Source of the DNA: Phellopilus nigrolimitatus
Taxonomy: Eukaryota; Basidiomycota; Agaricomycetes; Hymenochaetales; Hymenochaetaceae
Direction of reading: 5' to 3'
Assembly (NCBI GenBank): GCA_021029095.1
Contig: JAJOHG010000002.1
Span: 2,203,647 to 2,267,646 of the forward strand
Length of the DNA stretch: 64,000 nucleotides
Below are positions 22,701 through 33,460 of the stretch, piece by piece; the first letter of the stretch is position 1; the number at the start of each line of letters is the position of its first letter. Below the pieces are notes generated by a model. That model did no database searches, was not told the origin of the DNA, and saw only the letters and a list, made by a program, of their open reading frames with translations. The position numbers and the translations under genes are program-made.

Positions 22701-25196
22701 CGGACTGAACTCGCATACCTCACCGGGGGTGAGCCCGAGACGGAGACGGACGCAGATGACTACCGGGACGCGCGGAGCGTCGCACAGACGCCGTCTGCGT
22801 CTGAGTCGTTAGACGACTTTCACTCGATCTCGACCATGACGGACAACGAATTTTCGGATGACGACGAGGATGAAGATGAGGATGACACAGAGAGTATCAA
22901 GGTATCGGTGCTCGATATAGGTGGTCAGGTCTCGCGTGGGTCTTTGTTCCAACCCGTTGAGGAGGAAGTCCCTTCAAAGACTTTAGTCACGTACGAGTCT
23001 CAGGGCGTCGGAACGGATGCTCCCGTTGAAGAGCCTGAGCGCGAGCTGGCGGAGATATCGATCCAGACAGACGAATGGCGGCCTGAGCCGCTCGCCATGC
23101 CCAAGCCTCAGGTTCCTCCAGGATTCGGTCTCTACCGTGTTGGACCGAACTCACAGCAGTTCCAGTTCATCTCTCCTACTCCACCCGCCCCACCAACGTC
23201 CACGTCTATCCCCATCGCACCTTCTCATTCTCTTGCGACCCCGCCCACGCAAAATCTTCGTGACTCGACTTCCACCGTCATCGCCCGCCCGCTCCGCTTC
23301 TCCTCCCCATCCCTTCCTGTCGACGTCGAGAGACGGAAGTCTGATGAGTCAGTATCGTTGAACACTCCCGAGGCTGCTGGTCCTCGCCAACATACTCAGT
23401 CCCTGGGTATGTCACCTACCATCGACAGAACGCGTCCGCCGACGATGATGCTTCCTCCACCGCCCAAGATGCCTCCACCGCCGAACAGCATGCCGCCTCC
23501 ATCGTTCATTCCGGAGAAACGCAGAGCTCCCTCTGCACTATCGTCTCATCGCGAGATGCCTCCTCCAAGACCGTCATCTCCTCCACCCCCAGAGCTCATT
23601 CAGCGAGCAACTACACCAACGTTCGGAGCAGTGCTTACCGTTCCCGGCAGGGGTATTCCTCCGCGCCAGCACGGCTCAAGCCTCCCGCCAATGTCCGTCC
23701 TGCGTCAGCCGGCGTCGACGAACAGTTTCAGGTCCGCCGCGAACGCAGGAACTCACGCGCAGGTGTCGAGTGGCAGCGGCAGCGGGCTCTTCATGGACAG
23801 CCGGGACCGACGGCTGCACTCAGCGACATCGCTTCTCTCCGACCAAGAAGACGTACTTTCGCGGCGCTCCTCGGTCTCATCTGACTTCCACACACGCGGC
23901 GCATTGTCGGAGCCCGAGCATGCTGGGAATACGACGCTCAACGCACCTACGACACCGACGAGAGTCCCTGGGAACATGCCGGGAAGCTCGACGGATCCCA
24001 CGATCATCCATGCGATTACGCAAACCATGATTGGCGAGTTTTTGTACAAGTACACGCGCCGGACGATTGGAAAGGGCCATGGAGAGCGAAGGCACAAGCG
24101 CTTCTTTTGGGTACATCCGTACACTAAGACGCTTTATTGGAGCTCGGGTGACCCTGGCTCGACGAATGTCACGGAACAGAGTGCAAAGAGCGGTACGTGA
24201 ATGGGTTTTCTGTTACTCGTTATCTATTGACTTAGAATTCATCTGTAGCGTATATCGATTCTGTTCGGGCTGTTTTGGATCCCAACCCCATGCCGCCTGG
24301 GCTGTACCAGTACAGTGTCGTTATTTCCACGCCGCAGAGGGAGATGAAATTCACCGCCCCGACAAAGGAGAGGCACGAAATATGGCTGAACGTAGGCTAC
24401 TGATACTTTTCCGTACCCGCCCCAGAACTAACTCATTACCATAAAGGCTCTTCAATATCTTCTCGCTCGCCCAACCCCTGCTGTCCAATCTCCTGGGACA
24501 TCGCAGGTTAATGGCCCACCCGTGACACCCGTGCGCAATACGAGTGGCTACAACAACATTCACGGGCAGGGCGGTGTTACTTCTCCAATGTCGCAACGCA
24601 CCGGCCGTAGTGAAAAGTCTGGAATGTCCGGCGAGTCGCCATGGAATGTCACCCCGCGCGGCGGGCGGCGCAGCCGCTCGCGTATCTCCGTGGGTGGCTC
24701 GGTCGGTAAGCGCTCAGGCACACCTGCTGCTGAATACCTGCGCTGGACAGACGGACCCGGGAGCCCCGGCGCGCACAGCCTGCACGGGTTCGAGCAATTC
24801 GGGAATGGCAGAGATTTCGACGATGACGACCTGGACTTTGAGATACACGACGCGACCTTGAGCGACCAGGAGGGCTTCGAAGGCCTTGAAAATGTGCGCG
24901 CATGCTGTGATGGGCGGCATACTGTCGGGCGCTCGGGAATGCTCGAGCATCACCACCACGACCACAACCACACGCTTCCGAATCATCACCACGCGCATGT
25001 GCACCGGCCGATTCCTCAGTTTCTCAGAGGCAACGACCCCATGCCGGAGCATCTCCAGCCATCCCGCCCGGTCTCTCCTGCGTTCTCTTTTCGCTCGCGT
25101 GCGAGCAGTCGAAAAAGTGGTGAAGGCGGAGGGAACCTCTTCTCTCGCTTCGGAACGCGCAGATCAAAGAACGCGCCAACAGCGACTGAAGGGTGA
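19746..25196 (+). CDS. NUM1: Num1/ApsA-type cortical anchor protein with Mcp5 PH domain
   Basis: Cortical protein that in other fungi binds membrane PI(4,5)P2 and anchors dynein (and mitochondria) for nuclear migration. Six exons (19746-20093, 20147-20282, 20336-20503, 20560-24192, 24249-24391, 24447-25196) sum to 5178 nt, giving 1,725 aa. The first 350 residues are coiled-coil (LLDSKEKQLQHAG, MELEERVRQLQEIDAEK, EVRRLQSLLGERDKAIQDMK). A long disordered centre carries about ten QTD/QVD/TQT motifs (21.9-23.1 kb), then a Pro-rich stretch (LPPPPKMPPPPNSMPPP). The C-terminal PH domain starts ITQTMIGEFLYKYTRR and continues KRFFWVHPYTKTLYWS and PQREMKFTAPTKERHEIWL. The tail contains a His-rich tract (EHHHHDHNH). 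The frame is intact. Family call is very likely; the dynein role is by analogy. Confidence 0.92.
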
Positions 25197-25869
25197 CCTA
25201 ACCGATGAGGCGAAGAATCAACTAGGGCATACCATCAAGTTGAAAGCAGTTCGCTGAATATCAGCCAGTCGCTGAGCATACGTCATAATCGCTGAGTCAG
25301 ATTATTTTTCTCTTTTCTCTTTAGAATACCACGCTACCCCCTCTTAGTTATCATTTTCTCTCTTTAGTTTTGTTCCGGTTTCGTTTCGTTTATGCTTGCT
25401 TGCTCCGTCTTTCGTTCTTTTTGTTATGGCTAATCCCGCGGTCCTTGTTTCTTTTCATCTCTTGAGGAAGATTTACACCTAGTACTTCCTAATCTCCTAT
25501 CGCTCGTTCAAACTGTTGCCCTCGTATGATGTATCTGCCAAACTGCACACCTCTTGTGAAATTATCACTTTCCTTGAGATAAAACTTATACTTTACGACA
25601 ATGATCAATGAATTACAAGCTGTTCGTTTCACACTGAAATCGGTAAGTTTGGGACTGTCTCGGCGATCTGTGACTGTGCCTCCAGATCCTGCAGAGTTAC
25701 TTATCATGTTTCTGTTCGCAGTCGCCCTACATTTTGATATATAATTACATGTACAGCAAACTTGGGTATGAGAAGTTCGTGTAAGCTCACGTGATGAGCC
25801 ATGACGTATTGACCAAGCCTAATGCAAAGTGACCGACAGCAGGCGTTTACTTGTTCACTGTCTGCAGCG
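25197..25869. other. intergenic, 3' region of Num1-like gene and upstream of PFF1
   Basis: T/C-rich from 25300 to 25460, as in a fungal 3' UTR/terminator. No gene seen. Confidence 0.4.
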
Positions 25870-28760
25870 ATGAGCTCGAGCATACGCGACCGCGCGGCGT
25901 CCGTGCTCGCTTTCAAGAAGCTGCCTGTTACGATCGTAGTCGTCTTCATCTACGCTGCAATTTACATTTCCCTCTCCATAACCGATAACCTGCCGTCGTT
26001 TCCTACGCCGGCCGGCCAGCACGGTCTCAACCTCGACGATGCGTATGCCGACCTCCACAAGGTTCTCGTCCTCGAAAATGCTCGAGCTTCTACTGCCTAC
26101 TAATGCCTATTCGAAGATTGCGGGTCTTCCGCATCCTTACAACTCTCACCAGAACGATGTCGTGCGCAAGTTTATCCTCGCCCGCGTGCAGTCCATCGCC
26201 GCCGTGTCGCCATTTGTTGAGGTTGACGACGACCGCATCAGCAATGTGACCTTCGGTATGGCTGGCTCAGGTGTTGCGGCGTATTTCGAGGGATCGAACG
26301 TGCTCATCAAGGTGGACGGCACTCAACCGGACCTCAACGCGTTGCTCTTCTCAGCTCACTTCGACTCAGTATCGACCGCCCCGGGCGCCACGGACGACGG
26401 CATGGGTGTGGCTACATTGATCTCACTTGTCGACTACTTCTCAAATAATCAGCCGAAGCGCACACTGGTTTTTAACATTAACAATGGCGAAGAGGATGGG
26501 CTGTATGGTGCACATGCGTGAGTAGAGCATTTTGGATTGGACACCTTGCTGACTTGCTACATCAGCTTCCTCGAACATCCGTGGTTCAACCTCACCGGGA
26601 ATTTCATTAATGTCGAGGGTGCAGGAGCCGGCGGGTAAGTGACAACTAATGCGGGTCTGCGAGGAATTGTATTAATAACGCGTTGCAGGCGCCCGCTTCT
26701 CCTGCGTGCAACGGCGACGCACCACGCTCGTGCTTGGAGTGCCGTCGCGCACCCGCATGGGCTCGTGGCAAGCGCAGACGCATTTGCGCGTGGAGTCGTC
26801 AAGAGCGCCACGGACTATTCGGTATACACCGCCGCGGCGCGTGGCGGGATCGACTTCTCGTTCTATCGCCAGCGCAGCAAGTATCACACGAAGGAGGACA
26901 CAATTCCTTCGCTCGGTGGCAAGGCTGCGCTGTGGAACATGATGGAGTCGACCTTCCTTGCAGGCCTTGCTCTCATAGAAGAAGACGACAAGACCGCCGG
27001 AGAGGAAAGCACGCCGGTGTATTTTGATTGTGGGCACTCTTTTCGAAACAGCGATGTTCGTCCTGCTGATGCTGGATCATATAGTGTTTGGAGAGGCCTT
27101 TGCTGTGTTGTCACTCAAAACGTTCTACATCATCAACATTGTCCTGCTTGTCGTCGGCCCAATTTTAGTTGCTGTACTAGTCTTCGTTGCACAGAGGAAG
27201 AACAAACTATACTGGTCCGCTAAAGGATGGGGCCGTACTCCGACTGCGCTAGTAATTGGAGGTGGGTTAACTGTCGGTCTCGGGATACTGTACAGATTTG
27301 TCAACCCTTTCGTAAGTCGACAGTGGGATGTAATGCAGCTGCACCTGACTAACACCCTACGTAGATTATCTACTCCTCCGCCACTGCTGTGCTCATCTCC
27401 ACGCTCACGCTGAGTCTTCTCTCATTCTACGCTGTCCTCGCGCTCTTCGCATTCTTCCTTCCCGTCCCGCAGCAGCGTTCGACAGTCCTTCTAGAATCCT
27501 ACATCTTCTGGTGGATCCTGCTCGTCATCGACACCGTGGCTATCGGTCGTTCGCAGATTGGAGGGCTCTACTTCGTGACGTTTTTCTACGCCGGGACACT
27601 CGTGGCGCTTCTGCTTGGATTGCTCGAACACTTCGAACTTCCATCAGCACGGCGAGGGAGCCGTAATGGCAACGCCGCTGTCATTGACAACGAGTATCGC
27701 AGTGAAGGAGACGATACGGCACATGAAGTGTCTTCAGAAAGGACGCCGCTGCTCGCGCAGAACGGCCGCGGAATTAAAAAAAGTGAGATTGATGAAGACA
27801 ATGAGATCGGGTTATGGTTTATCCAATTCCTACTCGCGGTACCGTTCCCTGTCATCCTGATTACACAGGTTGGGTTACTGCTGGTCAACGCGCTCAGCCA
27901 GACACTCGCCGACGGCAGCTCAGTGACAACAGGTAAGGTTTATGTCATTTTCTTGATAATACGAGGCTTATACTCTTGTTTTATTAGTGTACATAGCAGT
28001 GTCTTTTGTCTCGATTATCAGTTTCGTCCCTCTTCTACCATTCATCCATAAACTGCACCGTTTTATTCCGTACACGCTTGTTCTCGTTCTCGTCGTCACA
28101 ACCACCTACAACGTCTTCTCGTTTCCTTTCTCCGAAAACTCACCGCTCAAGGTCTTCTTTCAAGAAACCATCAACCTTGACTCCGATGCGAATTTTGTAC
28201 AGCTCTCCGGTGTAAATCCCTGGCTCGAGAACTCTATCGTCTCTGAGCTGCCATCGGCGTGGGACAACAATCGCAACTGCTCGACCACCGACCCCCTCCG
28301 TGCGAACATTCCGTCGTGTACGTGGCCAGGGCTTCCTCCTCACGTCGCCGCAGGACAGCCCTCATCCTGGCTGCGCGTGAACGCGACGCAGACCGCCCCG
28401 GGTGCAGGTCTGCTCTCGATCGCGGGTGTGGGCTCGCGCAGCTGTCGTGTGTACTTTGACACTCCCGCAGGGCTGGCACGCGTGCGCGGCTCCGGTGGAC
28501 GCGTGCAGGCGCCGTTCCCACTCGCAAAATCCGGTGTTGATGAGCTGCGCCTGTGGAGTCGTACGTGGGAACGCACGTTCGAGGTGAGCGTCGCATGGGA
28601 GGGCGGCGCTCCGATGAGTGGACGCGTCGCGTGCGAGTGGGCGGAGCAGACGGGTATCCCTGCGCTTGAGGAGGTCGTGAGCTTCCTCCCGAAGTGGGCG
28701 CGCGTGACGAAGAGGACTGACGGGCTACTAGAGGTGTCTAAGTCCTTCACTTTGAATTGA
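25870..28760 (+). CDS. PFF1: vacuolar membrane protease (M28 zinc peptidase)
   Basis: Large polytopic vacuolar metalloprotease, MEROPS M28. Six exons, about 880 aa. A single N-terminal membrane anchor (VTIVVVFIYAAIYISL) precedes the lumenal peptidase domain. Zinc-site residues are visible as SAHFDSVSTAPGATDDGMGV (His, Asp), NGEEDGLYGAHAF (catalytic Glu pair), NVEGAGAGG (Glu) and KYHTKEDT (His). At least seven membrane helices follow (ETAMFVLLMLDHIVF to YTLVLVLVVTTTY), then a C-terminal lumenal domain. I chose the start at 25870; an in-frame ATG at 25822 would add 16 residues. Oddity: at about 27020-27030 the frame shifts by one (VYFD then IVGTLFETAM) with no room for an intron, so the gene is either mutated here or the base call is wrong. 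Confidence 0.9.
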
Positions 28761-29046
28761 TCCCGGGTTTTGTCGTTGTCGGAGGAACTGTTTGTAATAC
28801 AGACACGTGTACGAGATGGACTCGTCGTCCTTGTTTCTTTTCTCTGTGCTTCTTACTTTCTCTGGACATCTGCTTGCAATCTCAAATACTTACTACATAA
28901 TCAATCCATGCGTCCTCAATGTTTTCTCTCGTTCATTGTGTAGCATAGCACATCCAGGATTGGTTAAAAGGGAGTTAATATTTTCACGTATATAACAACA
29001 AGTCCCCTGAAAAATAAACATAGTATAGAAAACGTACAAGAATAAA
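28761..29046. other. convergent intergenic region PFF1 / F-box
   Basis: AT-rich from 28800. No gene seen. Confidence 0.4.
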
Positions 29047-30534
29047 TCAGTCAGAATCGTCGCCTGGAGACGTTATGATTGTCTCGACGTGGACAGTTCC
29101 CTCAAAATACTGCTCAATAGCATCGCAGTGCTCCTGCAGCACGCCATTACAATCAAATATGAAGAGTTCCTTCAAAGTCTCTGTGTTCGAGTTCCGCAAT
29201 GATTGGACCAAGCAGTCTCCCGAGACGTCCTGGGCGGACGCGAGCCCAAAGACGTGTAGCCTCGCAAAAACGCTTTCATTGTCGGAATGCAGGCCAAGGC
29301 GGGCGATAAAGTCGTCGTCAACTACACAGTTCTCGAGCCACAGGCTCTCGAGTTGGGCACACATCGCGAGACACCCGCCTAGCGCCGAAACTGTCGCGTC
29401 GAAGTGCTGGAACGCGAGGCTCCGCAGTGGAGGGTTCGACTGCCGGAGGAACTGCCAGAAGTGGACCCACGGGCCGCCCGCGGGCAGGTCACCAGAAATC
29501 TCCATGTGTTCGAGCTGCGGCGCGAGCAGCAGGTCGAAGAATGCCCCGCAGTCTACAGGGAACACCCAGGAAAGGTTCAGTGTCTTCAGATTCGCAGCGA
29601 CCACCATTTCCTGCGGCGGTGCATCGCCGTGGTTGATGTATGCAGATACGCGTTGCAGTTGCGGAAACTCGGAGAAGATTAGGAGCAGCTCTGTGGTCGA
29701 CAGACAAGAGGCGCCGTGAGTGTCGAGCAACTCGAGTTTGGTCAAGGATGTATTGAGTGGTTCGTGATACCCCAAACTGAACTCGCTAACAGAACGCCGA
29801 ACACCAGAGACCGTCAAGAGCACACCAAATGCATCTTGCGGGCTCGGAGGGCTTTCCCGACCGTAATACCAGAGATATCGCTCCTCTAGAATCGGTAGCG
29901 TGCCAGAGCTTCCTGCTCTTACATGAGTTTCAAAGTAAGCCTTGTCCAACTCTTTATACAAGCCCTTCCTGAGGAGCGCTGCAGTCCTCGTGATCACCCG
30001 AAAGAAGTTCAACGAGTCTTCTGGATAGATAACGAACAGCCCACGTTCCTCTTTGAAAGAGATGTCGATTTTGAGGGGCCTTGATTTGCAGCGAGGAACC
30101 CAGAGTTTTAGAAGTTCGAGAGAGGAATTGATGTCCGCTCGTCGAACCACAACGTGCAAGAGCGTCCACAGCCGCGGAGTTGAGGTTGCTATGCGCCGCC
30201 AGAGTCGTGAAACATGTGTGAGATACAATGGGGTAAGAGTAGAACTTTCGAAGGTGGTGTTCGCGACATGTTCGACGTCGCACACCCTGCAGAATATTTC
30301 GGTGATTATTTCGTGAGGTAGTTTATTGAAGTGGGAGTCCGGTTGCCATGTTATGTCTATTCTATGATCAAATCCCACTATACTTCCTCCTGGGTCGTGC
30401 GGCACAAGGGTTGCGTTGGAGATCGAAGCAGGAGCGTCAAGCTCCATAGGAGAGGGCATACGACGCAGAGTGGGATGTATGTCATTGAGCCAGTGCATTG
30501 AAATAAAAACGTACTCGCCAGGCAATTTAGGCAA
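29047..30534 (-). CDS. F-box domain protein with degenerate leucine-rich repeats
   Basis: Single-exon 495-aa protein. The F-box-like segment (FNKLPHEIITEIFCRVCD ... LTHVSRLWRRIATSTPRLW) lies at about residues 68-125 and would dock to Skp1 in an SCF ubiquitin ligase. The rest shows irregular Leu-rich repeats (LTKLELLDTHG, LKTLNLSWVFPV, LEHMEISGDLP, LESLWLENCVV) typical of the expanded basidiomycete F-box family. Later Met codons (residues 13, 26 and 30, e.g. MPSPMELD) may be the true start. No intron needed and no disruption. Target unknown. Confidence 0.8.
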   Translation of the reverse strand: MPKLPGEYVFISMHWLNDIHPTLRRMPSPMELDAPASISNATLVPHDPGGSIVGFDHRIDITWQPDSHFNKLPHEIITEIFCRVCDVEHVANTTFESSTLTPLYLTHVSRLWRRIATSTPRLWTLLHVVVRRADINSSLELLKLWVPRCKSRPLKIDISFKEERGLFVIYPEDSLNFFRVITRTAALLRKGLYKELDKAYFETHVRAGSSGTLPILEERYLWYYGRESPPSPQDAFGVLLTVSGVRRSVSEFSLGYHEPLNTSLTKLELLDTHGASCLSTTELLLIFSEFPQLQRVSAYINHGDAPPQEMVVAANLKTLNLSWVFPVDCGAFFDLLLAPQLEHMEISGDLPAGGPWVHFWQFLRQSNPPLRSLAFQHFDATVSALGGCLAMCAQLESLWLENCVVDDDFIARLGLHSDNESVFARLHVFGLASAQDVSGDCLVQSLRNSNTETLKELFIFDCNGVLQEHCDAIEQYFEGTVHVETIITSPGDDSD

Positions 30535-31243
30535 ACTTTCAGCATATTACCGGAGGCCGAAGGATGATTGCTATTAAACAGCGCTGTGTGCTGACATAGT
30601 GTACGATAAAACTGCATCGTCGTTGCAACTTTGCCCGTCATGAGCCCGTCAGAGTCTGCATATGAGTATGGAAAATGCGAGTGCACACTAAAGCAAAGGG
30701 AAGGTACAATGGAAAGTGGGGGCAAAGTCAGCTGCATTGCTAAAAACGACCCGCGAGAGAAGCTGGCTCGCGGTTAATTAGACGAGCTACTTTGCAGTCC
30801 TGGACGGATAGATCGTTCAGCCGAGGTGACCGAATACGAGTTCTTCGTAGGGGAGTACTTGAGAATGAGAGAAATGTGTTCCTGGTATGGTCGCTCTACA
30901 AGGAACAGCGAACAATGAAGTGTACTAGATTATGGCAGTTGCAGATCAAGAATACACATGCAATGGCGGCGTTGATCGCGTGATGCTGTCAAACTGCAAA
31001 ATAACGCTTACCAAGCATCCACCTAGTCATCCCGAATAAAAAGCTTTCGTTGAGACAAAATGTCGCCTTTGAGCGTACCATAGGAAAATGGGGACCGATA
31101 TAAGTTTGATTTCTCTCATAAAACGAAATGTCACCACTACTGCCTATCTGCACATACGAAAATGACAAGCTTTCGATCTTACAACCTTTCCATTATGCAT
31201 TACTGCAGTCTACGCCCGCAAAGTTGCTGAGGACGCACATCTG
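30535..31243. other. intergenic, no gene seen
   Basis: Only short frames without domains on both strands. Confidence 0.4.
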
Positions 31244-32452
31244 TTAGTTGTCATCTTCCTCGCCTATGCCTAAGTCTTTCTTCTCTTTCTTGTCCACCAG
31301 AGCGCGTACCTCTGTCTTCGTCTCGAGCCAGGACGGGCGCGCGAGATCGACCCCTTCGCCGACGCGTGCGTATGTGATTCCGCCCAAACGTGCCACAGCG
31401 CGGAGGAGCGAAGGATCTACCCGCACGCCGTCCGACGCAAGGACCGCATGTCGTACATGCGCGCGGCGGATAAGACCCAGCACGAGCGTCTGCGAGGGAG
31501 CGGTGTCCGGAGCCGAGCCAGGCCGCACGATGTCAATGAAGTGAAAAAGCTAAGGAGTGTTATCAGAGAAACGAAAAGACAATATTGCTAATAAACACGG
31601 ACTTCACATTCGAAGCTGATAGCGCTCTCGCGGACGCGCGGCGGCTTGACGACATCCTGCTAAAATGAGCCCTTATTATTGCGTGTCAAGTATTGGAGCT
31701 TACGCTAGGTTCTTGGGTCAAGCCGCTCACTGTCCACTCGTCGATGTCCGGTGGTGCATCAATGCAAGTCGAGTTGGCGGCTTCCAGAAATCTGATAATT
31801 GGCAATATGGAATTGACGAAGTAAGGAGGCAAGCAAGAGCACAAGACGAAATGGAAGGAACGTACGGCTCGCTGATGATGTTCACCACAAACTCCTTTGT
31901 CGCCTTTATATTCGCCGGCGTGTCCTTGGGCCCATTGGAGGGGATGGTGCTGGATATGCTGAGCAAAGGCGGGTCGTGCGAGACCTACAATGTATGTATG
32001 ATATGAGTATGTCGCTAAGTCTTAAGTGTACAGAGGATCAGACACGGACCAAGTTGAAATAGCTAAAAACGAGATTGAGATAGAGCTGAGCCTCGAGAGC
32101 CAGCTGGGACAGCGTACCTGAAGGGAGCAAGATTGGGCTCGCCTTTCTCTGAAAACGTCGAAACGAGCGCGATAGGACGGGGCGTCACCGCCGATATCAG
32201 CATTTTATACGACAGACTTCATAAGCGCGTTATCAGTTGTACACCACAGCATGAGAGCAAGTTTCAAGTTCAGAAGACGTACGATTTCTCTCTTTCGTCG
32301 ATGTTGAACGTTTTCCACCCGCGCGCCTCGTCCGCCTTCCACTTGCGCGCAAGCTCTGTCGTGTCCCCGAGTCCTCCGCCCAGCGCCCATTTCTCATCCA
32401 AACTCTCTGTCTTCCGAAATGCGGGTGCAGGGTTGAACGGCGGGAGCGACAT
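31244..32452 (-). CDS. flavin reductase-like domain protein (FMN-binding split barrel)
   Basis: FMN-binding split-barrel protein of the flavin reductase-like (DIM6/NTAB) family; it may be a flavin reductase or flavoprotein oxygenase, substrate unknown. Seven exons (32452-32283, 32216-32118, 32062-32050, 31984-31866, 31791-31704, 31659-31603, 31549-31244) sum to 852 nt, giving 283 aa. Exon 3 is a 13-nt micro-exon encoding most of SYFNL. Order of motifs: MSLPPFNPAPAFRKTES, WALGGGLGD, the FMN-binding MLISAVTPRPIALVSTFS, GEPNLAPFSYFN, HDPPLLSISSTIPS, KATKEFVVNIISEPF, IDAPPDIDEW, and a C-terminal VARLGGITYARV. All junctions GT-AG. A decayed paralogue lies at 10.2-10.6 kb. Confidence 0.9.
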
Positions 32453-33460
32453 CCTTGGTGGGCTCGAAGAACTTGAGAGAGTGGGTAAAGCACATAAATA
32501 GGCAGGAAGTAGCGTCCACGTTCGAAAGGGCTTACTTATCGAAATCGATCGAAGCAGTGGTCGGATTGCTGATGAATCATGCGTGTGGAGACGACGAATC
32601 GTATGCTCGATATCACCCAGGCACGACCTTTTCCTCCAACACCCGCCGCCGTCTCATCTCCGACCATCGACATATCGGGCGATTTTCAGTTCGACATTGC
32701 ACGGGTCGTACGTGCGCGCGTGCGGTTGCACGAATTTGCTGAAGGGCCTGTATTGCGTCGTGACTGTCTGCTCGTCATTCTCGGGTGGCAATGACGAAGT
32801 TATGAGAAGAGCATGTATGCGAAGATGTCTGGGATACATCCTCAAGGAAGAAGGTCTCTAGGTCGGTGAGGACGACAAGCACAGCGAGCACAGACTGCCA
32901 TCGAGCATGACCGCAAAGTAAGAAGTATCGCTTACCCAACACGTGCTTAGTCATTTCTCGGAGAACTCCTGCTCGAGAATCTCACTCATCCAAACGAACA
33001 TCAAAGCAACACATGTATTTGAGCTGGCAAGCGAATAATAATGATTATAAATTTTAGGTATATTTTAACACTATGATAAGCCCAAATCTTGTCATTAGTG
33101 AACTTGAATAAGATGTGCCTCGGGTATGCAGAGTAAGAGTGCGATAAATACCGCCTCCAAAAATAATTTATCTCCATCTTCGATGAAATGATATGAGAAA
33201 CACAAGTTTGAAAGAGGAGATAATACATCTCATAGCCACAGTGCCACCAAGATGGATGGAGCGCGAAACATCAACAGCTACATCTACAACAGCGATCCCT
33301 AGGGCGCTTCAATCAAACCAATGTCAACAGTGTTCCTTGATGGCAAAACGCTATGCAGACGTACATCTTCGGATCTGTAGCTTCTCTCTATTCTCCTCGT
33401 CTACCGACGGACCAGTGACCCCGGCGTGTCGCACTTTCTTAAGTTGTGCCTCGCGATACA
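32453..33460. other. intergenic, no gene seen
   Basis: Short frames only; AT-rich between 33000 and 33230. Confidence 0.4.
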
